A stretch of DNA of 50,793 bases from a virus. Under the pieces are notes generated by a model that was not told the origin of the DNA, made no database searches, and worked only from the letters and a program-made list of their open reading frames with translations. Location of the stretch: positions 1 to 50,793 of IMG/VR virus record IMGVR_UViG_3300029267_004595; one strand, written 5' to 3'. The position numbers were made by a program, and so were the translations under genes. This document shows positions 8,414 to 14,886 of the stretch, one piece after another; the first letter of the stretch is position 1; each line of letters begins with the position of its first letter.

Positions 8414-8642
8414 GAGCATTTGTAAAAAATGCAAGCTTAGAAAGCTAAGAGACAAAGGGCGGTACGGCGATGGAAGAATGACCAACTTTGGGCATGAATG
8501 GAAATATGGGAATTTTGTCGATTGTCCAGTAGGTGTTAAAAACTGGACATCGGATATGACATTGTGGGAGGGAAGTGGTTATTTAGATTGGCGGTTTGAT
8601 GACCCACCCATAACTTTAGAGCATTTGATGGAATATGCTTAG
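8403..8642 (+). CDS. CP-LEH family small cysteine protein, copy 1 (divergent)
   Basis: 79 residues. N-terminal SICKKC is shared with the next five genes, as are a mid-protein VDCP and a terminal PPITLEHLMEY. Compared with its paralogues the CP before LEH has become PPIT, so one conserved cysteine is missing. The stop overlaps the start of copy 2. Four conserved cysteines per protein in the paralogues point to a mononuclear zinc site; the function is unknown. Confidence 0.6.
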   Translation: MLDRSICKKCKLRKLRDKGRYGDGRMTNFGHEWKYGNFVDCPVGVKNWTSDMTLWEGSGYLDWRFDDPPITLEHLMEYA

Positions 8643-8907
8643 CAAACGAATCTGCAAAAAATGTAGCTATTACAAGGTTTTGAGAGACGCGGATAGGCAG
8701 CGGTACATTGCCTTGACACGAGTAGTTTTGCCTTTTGCACCAAGGAGTATCAATTTGGAAGCTGAAGTCAAAAGAATGTGGTGGTGCGGTTTGAACCCTC
8801 TAACTGGACCGAGAGATTTCATTCTTTCGTGTGTTGTAAGAGGCAGTGAAGTTCCGGAAAACTGTCCATTCGTTACTGAGCACGTGTTAGAAACACAAGA
8901 GTGTTGA
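8635..8907 (+). CDS. CP-LEH family small cysteine protein, copy 2
   Basis: 90 residues, overlapping copy 1 by eight bases. RICKKC at the N-terminus, WWCGLNP in the middle and PENCPFVTEHVLETQ at the C-terminus give the four conserved cysteines in the family order. The variable centre is hydrophobic and arginine rich (RVVLPFAPRS). Copy 3 begins inside its last three codons. Confidence 0.65.
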   Translation: MLSKRICKKCSYYKVLRDADRQRYIALTRVVLPFAPRSINLEAEVKRMWWCGLNPLTGPRDFILSCVVRGSEVPENCPFVTEHVLETQEC

Positions 8908-9113
8908 GTAAAAAAATTTGTCAACAATGCTGGGGTCATCGAGGGTGGGAATGGTTCCATCTTTGGACGGATGAATGGAATTGCATCAAAGATGGTCGGA
9001 AACCTTATGCCTATTACAGTAAACTTTTGTTACGAAAAGACGCTCCAATTCCTGCTCATTGCCCATACTACCTCGAACACCTGTTGGAAACCCAAGGAAG
9101 TGTTGATGCTTGA
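8901..9113 (+). CDS. CP-LEH family small cysteine protein, copy 3 (GTG start)
   Basis: 70 residues. GTG 8901 gives MLSKKIC, matching the first residues of copy 2; no other start restores the family N-terminus. The order KICQQC, an aromatic stretch (GWEWFHLWTDEWNC), then PAHCPYYLEHLLETQ is the clearest minimal form of the family, with conserved tryptophans between the second and third cysteine. Confidence 0.65.
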   Translation: MLSKKICQQCWGHRGWEWFHLWTDEWNCIKDGRKPYAYYSKLLLRKDAPIPAHCPYYLEHLLETQGSVDA

Positions 9114-9312
9114 CAAGCGTATTTGCAAAGCTTGCTGCCAGAAATCTGTGGCAAATTGGAATCGGTGTGACGAGATAGATTGGGAAAAAGGAGCAATATG
9201 TTGTTCGGCAGGGACTATTGCTTTTACTGACAAAAGACCTCCTCGTGGTTGTCCTTATGAGCTTGAACATTTGATCGCGCTTCAAAATGGAATTGAGCAA
9301 GGCAGTTTGTAA
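9106..9312 (+). CDS. CP-LEH family small cysteine protein, copy 4
   Basis: 68 residues; ATG 9106 gives MLDKRICKAC, matching copy 1. Then GAICCSAG and PPRGCPYELEHLIALQ. Seven cysteines in total, more than the other copies. It overlaps copy 3 by eight bases and copy 5 by 26 bases. Confidence 0.65.
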   Translation: MLDKRICKACCQKSVANWNRCDEIDWEKGAICCSAGTIAFTDKRPPRGCPYELEHLIALQNGIEQGSL

Positions 9313-9661
9313 ACGTTGCAGACTATACCATAATGAATGGTGGGATGATCATGCATGGCGTGATGCTGAACGAATTGTTTGTCCTCCCCGATTATCTCCT
9401 GAACAACGACATTGTAACAACATTCACAAACCTCCGCCAGATTTTTGCCCTTATTTCTTGGAACATTTGCTTGTTAATGGTTTTTCGAAATTCAAGTTCA
9501 AAAACTATTTGCTTGTGAGGATTCATAGAGGTGATGAACATGGGCATCGTCATTGCTTGATGGGTGGCACTATGGAAGGAAGGTGGTGTGGAAATCAGTT
9601 TCTTTTTAGGGATGGGTTTTTTACTGGTGATATACACAATTTCGATGTGATGGAAATTTGA
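9287..9661 (+). CDS. CP-LEH family protein, copy 5, with C-terminal extension
   Basis: 124 residues. Residues 1-65 are a full family unit (AVCKRC, an acidic/aromatic WWDDHAWRDAE stretch, IVCPP, then PPPDFCPYFLEHLL). It alone carries an added C-terminal domain of about 60 residues with HRGDEHGHRHC and WCGNQFLF, rich in His, Gly and aromatic residues. The extension has no recognised match. A likely gene fusion within the array. Confidence 0.65.
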   Translation: MELSKAVCKRCRLYHNEWWDDHAWRDAERIVCPPRLSPEQRHCNNIHKPPPDFCPYFLEHLLVNGFSKFKFKNYLLVRIHRGDEHGHRHCLMGGTMEGRWCGNQFLFRDGFFTGDIHNFDVMEI

Positions 9662-9662
9662 T

Positions 9663-10037
9663 ATGTTAATTGGCCTATTGAAGAAAGGCCATGTAGGACG
9701 AAGAGTGATTTATGCTCCCCGATTTGGAATTGTGGAGTTTGGTCGAATTTCTTCATGGAATAAGCATTTAATTTTTGTGCAATATGATGGCGAAATCCAT
9801 ACGAAAGCAACAAGTCCGGAAGATTTGACTATGCTTAGTAAGCACGTTTGCAGAAAGTGTTTTGACAGCAGGAAAAACAAAGAAGTCAGTCCCCCACTTT
9901 TGGATTTTGATAAGCTCTGGGATATGAATGCACAGTGCTGGTGTGTGATGTCGAATGTTCGAATAGATTCAAATCCTCCACAAAGCTGTCCATTCGTTTT
10001 AGAGCATTTGATGGAGACACAGAATGCCACATTCTAA
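9663..10037 (+). CDS. KOW-like domain fused to CP-LEH unit, copy 6
   Basis: 124 residues. Residues 1-55 look like a small SH3/KOW-type barrel (GHVGRRVIYAPRFGIVEFG, then HLIFVQYDGEIHTKAT), followed by MLSKHVCRKC, which restarts the family unit: CWCVMS and PPQSCPFVLEHLMETQ. An internal ATG at 9831-9833 would make the stand-alone unit, so both a fusion and a shorter product are possible. It overlaps the HAD phosphatase gene by 14 bases. Confidence 0.6.
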   Translation: MLIGLLKKGHVGRRVIYAPRFGIVEFGRISSWNKHLIFVQYDGEIHTKATSPEDLTMLSKHVCRKCFDSRKNKEVSPPLLDFDKLWDMNAQCWCVMSNVRIDSNPPQSCPFVLEHLMETQNATF

Positions 10038-10629
10038 AGCTGTTGCGTTTGATGTTGATGGAACGTTGGTGGATTCATTTGGTCCTCATGTGCAATTTTG
10101 TCACGATAGAGCTGAGCATTATGGAATTGTTTTGCCTGAAAGAAGTCGGGAAGAAATCTTGGGAGCACCTATGGAGAAATTTCTTGAGAATGCAGGATTT
10201 CCTCTTGACATGATACCTCAGCTTATTGCCGATTATCGAGCTTTGTTTGTTAATTACGAGTGTCCTTTTTTCGAAGGGATGAAAGCTTTGCTGATGAAGC
10301 TTTATCGCAGAGCTGATCTGTGTATTGCTTCATCAAACCGGTTGGTTAACATAGTCAATGTACTTGGTGATGCTGTTGGGATGTTTAGCATAATACGAAG
10401 CAAAGATCATTTTGACAGCAAAAACAAACAATTACGTGATATTACGAGATTTTATGAAGATTGCATCATGGTTGGTGATGACATTTCTGATTATGAAGCT
10501 GCAAACAATGCGTATGTAGATTTTATTGGAGTGAGCTATGGGTGGGTAATCAAACCAGACGACAAAAGATTTCCCGTAGCTGATTCTGTTGAGGAATTGG
10601 AAGAGCTGATTTTTCAAATGATTGAGTAG
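10024..10629 (+). CDS. HAD-superfamily phosphatase
   Basis: 201 residues. Motif I is DVDGT (10-14) with the nucleophilic first Asp and the acid/base second Asp. Motif II is the threonine/serine position in CIASSNR, and motif IV is VGDDISDYEAA. An all-helical cap lies between motif I and II, as in the phosphoglycolate phosphatase/beta-phosphoglucomutase branch (subfamily I). Substrate unknown; in phages such enzymes often act on nucleotides or 3'-phosphate ends. The start overlaps the previous gene's end. Confidence 0.8.
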   Translation: MPHSKAVAFDVDGTLVDSFGPHVQFCHDRAEHYGIVLPERSREEILGAPMEKFLENAGFPLDMIPQLIADYRALFVNYECPFFEGMKALLMKLYRRADLCIASSNRLVNIVNVLGDAVGMFSIIRSKDHFDSKNKQLRDITRFYEDCIMVGDDISDYEAANNAYVDFIGVSYGWVIKPDDKRFPVADSVEELEELIFQMIE

Positions 10630-10688
10630 CTGAAATACACTCCTTCGCTGTTATATAAACAACAAACAACTTTCGCAAGGAGATCAGC

Positions 10689-11009
10689 ATGACACATTTG
10701 ACACACTTTAGAATGTCACACTTAAAGCAGCACAGGCAAGAGATGTACATTCGTTCAACGAAGATGACCCAGGAGCAATTTGAGGTGGTCAGGAATATTT
10801 CTCAAGAGCCCACTTTCGACTTTACTTGTATGGGTCCTATATTCTTCAAGGACGATAAGCGTAAAAAGGGATACAAAGGACCTTTCGTCTTTATTTACTA
10901 CACGAAAGATGACACGTTGCATCGAGTTCGGATTGGCAAGACAGGAAAGATTTTGCGACACATCTCTGTTGGAAAAAAAGGTGTTGTTGAAGTGCAAAGG
11001 ACACGTTAA
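10689..11009 (+). CDS. Hypothetical protein
   Basis: 106 residues; GCAAGGAGATCAGC precedes the ATG. The gap before it contains TTATATAAAC, a possible -10-like region. The first 25 residues are His/Met rich; residues 50-100 form strands (GPFVFIYYTKDD, HRVRIGKTGKI) resembling a small beta sheet with basic surface. Not recognised. Confidence 0.55.
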   Translation: MTHLTHFRMSHLKQHRQEMYIRSTKMTQEQFEVVRNISQEPTFDFTCMGPIFFKDDKRKKGYKGPFVFIYYTKDDTLHRVRIGKTGKILRHISVGKKGVVEVQRTR

Positions 11010-11023
11010 GAAAGGAAAGAACA

Positions 11024-11302
11024 ATGAAGGTATCAGAATCCGAGAAGCTGTTGAGACGTTTTGTGAGAAAGGCATTCACACTGAAGTACAGTCATGTCAG
11101 AGACCCAATTTCTGGAGCATTTGTGGGTTATCATACATGCCTGTTTTGTGGCAAGAAGAAAGCTTTGCGTCAGAAAAACAAGCCAGCCAAACATCAGCAT
11201 TACAAAGACTGCCCATATGTTGCTGTTTGTAATTTGCTTGGTAGGAAAACGATTGGAACGGTTAGTCCTCGATGTATGCCTAAGAGAAAGAAGAAGAAAT
11301 GA
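11024..11302 (+). CDS. Small basic zinc-finger-like protein
   Basis: 92 residues with AAGAAAGGAAAGAACA upstream of the ATG. CLFCGKKKALRQK (about 39-51), then HQHYKDCPYVAVC form a CxxC...H...C arrangement. The C-terminus is a run of Arg/Lys (PKRKKKK). Probably nucleic-acid binding. Coupled by a four-base overlap to the metallophosphoesterase. Confidence 0.6.
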   Translation: MKVSESEKLLRRFVRKAFTLKYSHVRDPISGAFVGYHTCLFCGKKKALRQKNKPAKHQHYKDCPYVAVCNLLGRKTIGTVSPRCMPKRKKKK

Positions 11303-11838
11303 GTGAGATTTGGTTCACCGCAGATACCCATTTTGGCCACGAGAACATTATACGCTATTGTAAACGCCCGTTTACAACTGTGCGTGAGATGGATGAGACA
11401 ATCATCGAAAACTGGAACAAGAAAGTTTGTCCAGGTGATTCAGTCTATCATTTGGGTGATTTTGCCTGGGCGCGTGAGTCCAGAACGGTTGAAAAACTGC
11501 TCCAGAGACTGAATGGACAGGTTCACCTCATTTTGGGAACTCATGATAAAGCAGCAGTTCGTAAAGCCAATGGATTTGTTGAAAAACGTGATCTAAAGCG
11601 AATTAAGGTGGGTGAACAGGATATTGTCCTATGTCATTATGCTATGCGGGTTTGGGATAAATCTCACTTCGGTTCATATCAGCTTTACGGGCATTCTCAT
11701 GGGACGCTTCCTGACGATGAAAATTTGTTTTCTACGGATGTAGGGGTTGATCGTTGGAGTTTCATGCCTGTTTCGTTTGAGGAAATTAGAGCACTCCTAT
11801 CGCAAAGAAAATTCATACCTGTTGATTGTCACCGTTGA
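11299..11838 (+). CDS. Calcineurin-like metallophosphoesterase
   Basis: 179 residues. Metal ligands appear in order: DTHFGH (9-14), GDxxxHLGDF (about 49-57), LGTHD (about 78-82), CHYAMRVW (about 111-118) and YGHSHG (about 129-134). This is the short single-domain class found in many phages and bacteria, which hydrolyses phosphodiesters or phosphomonoesters. The usual GNHD motif reads GTHD; the Asn normally contacts metal/phosphate, so activity may be altered. It closes the early block; a regulatory gap follows. Confidence 0.85.
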   Translation: MSEIWFTADTHFGHENIIRYCKRPFTTVREMDETIIENWNKKVCPGDSVYHLGDFAWARESRTVEKLLQRLNGQVHLILGTHDKAAVRKANGFVEKRDLKRIKVGEQDIVLCHYAMRVWDKSHFGSYQLYGHSHGTLPDDENLFSTDVGVDRWSFMPVSFEEIRALLSQRKFIPVDCHR

Positions 11839-11847
11839 AATAATTTT

Positions 11848-11865
11848 TTTATATTCTGCTATAGG
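11848..11865 (+). promoter_or_regulatory. T-rich TTTATATT element, copy 1
   Basis: TTTATATT at 11848-11855, preceded by a run of T, and TATAGG at 11860-11865. Four other intergenic gaps in the window contain the same T-rich TTTATATT core followed by a TATA-type hexamer. This copy is 34 bases upstream of the sigma-70-like promoter of the ParB-like array and directly after the metallophosphoesterase stop. Confidence 0.4.
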
Positions 11866-11888
11866 TTAAAAAGCCTGAAGTTTTTTTG

Positions 11889-11916
11889 TTGACATAGGCA
11901 CCTAATTCTGTACAAT
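11889..11916 (+). promoter_or_regulatory. Consensus sigma-70 promoter of the ParB-like/modification block
   Basis: TTGACA (11889-11894) is a perfect -35, and TACAAT (11911-11916) is a one-mismatch -10 with a 16-base spacer. Transcription would start near 11923, about 44 bases before the first ParB-like ATG. It is the best consensus promoter found in the window and the arms of a perfect inverted repeat flank its -10 box. Confidence 0.75.
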
Positions 11917-11928
11917 TGCTTAGGTGCC
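11897..11928. promoter_or_regulatory. Operator-like inverted repeat over the promoter
   Basis: GGCACCTAA (11897-11905) and TTAGGTGCC (11920-11928) are perfect 9-base inverted repeats separated by 14 bases. The left arm lies in the -35/-10 spacer and the right arm covers the expected start site, so a dimeric repressor bound here would block the promoter. Centre-to-centre distance is 23 bases, roughly two helical turns. A transcript beginning at about 11923 would contain only part of the right arm, so an RNA hairpin is not the explanation. Confidence 0.65.
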
Positions 11929-11966
11929 ATGGCATTATGTTATTACATGACTATGAGAGCCAAATC

Positions 11967-12794
11967 ATGAAGAAAATCAAACTTTCCTCGCTGGTTTCTT
12001 TGCCTTACAATCCACGCACGATTTCTGATACTGAGTTGGAGTATCTCAAACTCAGTATCAAAGAGCACACCGTAGCTATTCCGCAAAAAGAGCGTGGCAA
12101 AGGTTTTCGACTTGTTACGACAGTAACTGTCAATAAGAATGGTAATCGTGTTGTCGGTGGCAGTCAACGCATCAAAGCATTGGAAGCTCTTGGTCAAGAT
12201 TGGATTCATTCTGATGATATTACATGGGTTGATTTGGAGCCAGATAGCATCCGAGAAAAAGCGTTGAACATTGCTCTGAATAGTGAGAAAGCACAAGGGT
12301 CATGGGATGCTACAAAACTAAACGAAATACTGGGCGATATTAAGCTTGATGATGAAGCATTGTACGAGACACTTGGGTTGTTGCATATTGAACCTCCGAA
12401 GCTTGATATTTCGAAAGGTTTAGAGCACGAGCAAACAACTGAAACAAAATCGGCGGAAAGTTTGGTTGTGAGCTCTGATGTAAAAACAGAAACCACAACA
12501 GGTGTGGTAGGTAGCGAACCAGAGCCCGAGCTTGAGCCAGAGTTTGAACCAGAGCATCAGACTTCTGATATGTTCAAGGGAGATTTGAAGGAAGACGCCG
12601 ATCAACCACCTCCAGATGGCACAACTCCCCTGCCAGAATTGTTTCCTCTTTCGTACGCAGTAACAAAGGATCAACGAAATACTGTTTTGGAAGCTATTCG
12701 GAAAGCGAAACTGGATTTTGAGCTTGATACCAGTGCAAAGGCGTTAGTGAAGATATGTGAACTCTTTTTGTCGGTGGATGACAATGAAAATTAG
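11967..12794 (+). CDS. ParB-like nuclease-fold protein, paralogue 1
   Basis: 275 residues. ATG 11967 is chosen because MKKIKLSSLV aligns with the N-termini of the next two genes; an upstream ATG would begin before the expected transcript start. The ParB/sulfiredoxin core is at 1-110: YNPRTIS, a helix SIKEH, VNKNGNRVVGGSQRIKALEALG, and DDITWVDLEP followed by EKALNIALNSE. The GGSQR replaces the GGHQR seen in paralogues 2 and 3 and the DGHR of classical ParB. Residues 145-225 are a low-complexity acidic linker (EPEPELEPEFEPEH) not present in the other copies. It probably binds DNA or nucleotide rather than partitioning plasmids. Confidence 0.75.
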   Translation: MKKIKLSSLVSLPYNPRTISDTELEYLKLSIKEHTVAIPQKERGKGFRLVTTVTVNKNGNRVVGGSQRIKALEALGQDWIHSDDITWVDLEPDSIREKALNIALNSEKAQGSWDATKLNEILGDIKLDDEALYETLGLLHIEPPKLDISKGLEHEQTTETKSAESLVVSSDVKTETTTGVVGSEPEPELEPEFEPEHQTSDMFKGDLKEDADQPPPDGTTPLPELFPLSYAVTKDQRNTVLEAIRKAKLDFELDTSAKALVKICELFLSVDDNEN

Positions 12795-13431
12795 TGATTT
12801 GCACCCTGTTGATTACAACCCACGCATCATTACAAATGAGCAATTAAAGCGCTTGATGCTATCTATCAAAGAGCACTCTGAAAGTGTGGACAATAAGGCA
12901 CAAGGAATTCGTTTAGCTACGACTATCACAATCAATAAACAAGGAAATCGCATTGTCGGAGGTCACCAAAGAGTTGTTGCCTTACAAGCATTGGGGCAGG
13001 ACTATGTTCATGATGATGACATAACTTGGGTTGATTTGGAACCGGGAAGTCTTCAAGAAAAGACTTTGAATATTGCGCTAAACAGTGAAGATGCAGCTGG
13101 TAGTTACGATTACAAAAAACTTTCTGAGCTGTTGCATGAAATTCATGACGCTGGTTTGAATGTCGATTTGACAGCGTTGGCAGATTATGTAATCGAGCCA
13201 TTAATGGCAGGTACATGGCCAGAAAAGAAGCCGGGTAAAGGTGGTGGAGAAACAGGTCTTGAAGAAGGTCAAGTGTTGATTGAGTTGACGAAAGAGCAGC
13301 GAGAAATGGTAGACAATACAGTTCAGCGTATTCGTATTGTGAAGGATGACGAGGAGCTATCCGAGTCGACTTGTGTGCGAATAGCATGTGAACATTTTTT
13401 GGAGCAGCATAGTGAAGCAAATCAAAATTAG
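12784..13431 (+). CDS. ParB-like nuclease-fold protein, paralogue 2
   Basis: 215 residues; ATG 12784 has GGTGG six bases upstream and gives MKISDLHPVDYNPRIIT, aligned with paralogue 1. The core motif is VGGHQRVVALQALG (about 60-73), then DDITWVDLEP and EKTLNIALNSED. It overlaps paralogue 1 by 11 bases and paralogue 3 by 20. A Gly-rich linker (GKGGGETGLEEGQ) precedes a C-terminal helical domain (ELTKEQREMVDNTVQRIR) that is shared with the other two copies. Confidence 0.75.
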   Translation: MKISDLHPVDYNPRIITNEQLKRLMLSIKEHSESVDNKAQGIRLATTITINKQGNRIVGGHQRVVALQALGQDYVHDDDITWVDLEPGSLQEKTLNIALNSEDAAGSYDYKKLSELLHEIHDAGLNVDLTALADYVIEPLMAGTWPEKKPGKGGGETGLEEGQVLIELTKEQREMVDNTVQRIRIVKDDEELSESTCVRIACEHFLEQHSEANQN

Positions 13432-14044
13432 CACATTGGTAGCGTTGGATTACAACCCGCGCATTATCACTGAAGATGAAATGGAGCGCTTGAAGACTTC
13501 CATCAGAGAGCATACCAATGCATTCCCTTTGGAGGAGCGTAATGGTTATAGACTTGCAACCAGCATTACAGTTAACAGGCAAGGAAATCGTATTGTTGGA
13601 GGCCACCAAAGAGTTAAAGCTTTGGAAGCACTTGGTCAAGACTGGGTACATGAAAATGACATTACGTGGATTAATGTCGAACCAAACAGTGCGAAAGAAA
13701 AAACGCTTAACATAGCACTCAACAGCAAGGATGCTTCAGGTAAGTATGATTTGGAGAAGCTGTCCAACTTGTTGTTTGAACTCAAAGAAGCCAACATAGA
13801 CATTAACGATACGGTTTTGGCACCTGACCTGATTGAAGATTTGACGCTTGAGGATTGGACGCCTCCCGATGCTGTTGATGGAATGTTGGACCAGTTTCAA
13901 ATTGAAAAGCCTAAGCCTTTGATTGTAGACAAGGAAGATTATCCAACAGTTCGCAATGCCATATCAAGAGTGCGAAAAGTCAAACAAGACGGTACACTTT
14001 CTGATGGGATTTGTGTTAGTGTGATTTGCGAGGAAGTGCCATGA
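13412..14044 (+). CDS. ParB-like nuclease-fold protein, paralogue 3 (GTG start)
   Basis: 210 residues. GTG 13412 has GGAG seven bases upstream and gives MKQIKISTLVALDYNPRIIT. The core is VGGHQRVKALEALG, ENDITWINVEP and EKTLNIALNSKD. The C-terminal helix (DKEDYPTVRNAISRVRKV) matches those of paralogues 1 and 2. Its stop overlaps the DpdA-like start (ATGA), so the three ParB-fold genes and the transglycosylase gene are translationally coupled, which argues for a joint role. Confidence 0.75.
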   Translation: MKQIKISTLVALDYNPRIITEDEMERLKTSIREHTNAFPLEERNGYRLATSITVNRQGNRIVGGHQRVKALEALGQDWVHENDITWINVEPNSAKEKTLNIALNSKDASGKYDLEKLSNLLFELKEANIDINDTVLAPDLIEDLTLEDWTPPDAVDGMLDQFQIEKPKPLIVDKEDYPTVRNAISRVRKVKQDGTLSDGICVSVICEEVP

Positions 14045-14886
14045 CAGAAATAGTGCTTGGTCAATCTTTGAAAAAAAGCGAAAGACGGCCTCCTTATCTG
14101 CGTTTGGCTACTGCTACATGGGACTCGACTTCGACTCCTGGTATTGAAAACGCATCAGAGAAACCATCTTTGCTTGTATCGTTTCCTGCGGTAAGAAAGT
14201 TTATGGAGACGAGGGATACGAATACTTATCGGGATTGGGCTATGGATTCTGGTGCATTCTCTGCTTTCAATTCTGGTATGGTAATTGATCTGCAAGAGTA
14301 TATTGAGTTTTGTTTGGAGATAATGGCTACTGATCCGACACTTACAGAAATTTTTGCGTTGGATGTAATTGGTGATTGGAAAGCAAGCATAGTGAATTGT
14401 GAAAAGATGTGGGAAGCAGGTGTGCCAGCAATCCCATGCTATCATACGCGTGAACCAGAACACGCGCTCACACATATCACAAAGACGTACCCTAAAATTG
14501 CATTAGGTGGTTTGGTTGGAATTCCAATGGGACCAAAAGAAGTTGTAGGATGGCTTGAACAGTGTTTTGCTCGTATTTGGCCCAAACGGGTCCATGTATT
14601 TGGAACGACGAGTAAAAGTTATGTGCTTAGATTTCCTGCCAGCTCATGGGATTCTACAAATTGGGTAACAGGACCTTGTGCTTTTGGAAGTTGGAGCCAG
14701 TTCGGAAATTTGAGCGTACGTGGCAGCAAACAAAATTTGCGTAGCGAGGTTGAGTTTTTTCTTGACCTTGAAAATCGTGCTCGTGTCAAGTGGCGTAAGC
14801 AGATGAAAGAGCTCGATGATTTGAACGAACCTCTCCCAGAGTTTTCCAAGAAGGAGAATGTGAATGAGGTCTCCGGCGACACATAA
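14041..14886 (+). CDS. dpdA: DpdA-like DNA tRNA-guanine-transglycosylase-family protein
   Basis: 281 residues. TGT/DpdA-type motifs in order: WAMDSGAFSAF (about 66-76), containing the conserved DSG(A/G)F; FALDVIGD (105-112); AIPCYH; ALGGLVG (154-160), the phosphate-binding glycine motif; VHVFGTTS (184-191); and SSWDSTNW (201-208), the second aspartate region. DpdA replaces guanine in DNA with a 7-deazaguanine base. The tRNA-specific zinc-binding CxCxxC domain of bacterial TGT is absent, as expected for DNA-acting members. The neighbouring queC, queD, queE and folE genes strongly support this call. It overlaps the radical-SAM gene by 23 bases. Confidence 0.8.
   Translation: MTEIVLGQSLKKSERRPPYLRLATATWDSTSTPGIENASEKPSLLVSFPAVRKFMETRDTNTYRDWAMDSGAFSAFNSGMVIDLQEYIEFCLEIMATDPTLTEIFALDVIGDWKASIVNCEKMWEAGVPAIPCYHTREPEHALTHITKTYPKIALGGLVGIPMGPKEVVGWLEQCFARIWPKRVHVFGTTSKSYVLRFPASSWDSTNWVTGPCAFGSWSQFGNLSVRGSKQNLRSEVEFFLDLENRARVKWRKQMKELDDLNEPLPEFSKKENVNEVSGDT

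Noticed and set aside
8403-10037. CRISPR-like repeat array in the small-gene cluster
   Set aside because: The recurring elements are protein-level repeats in overlapping genes with variable spacing and no constant direct repeat at DNA level.
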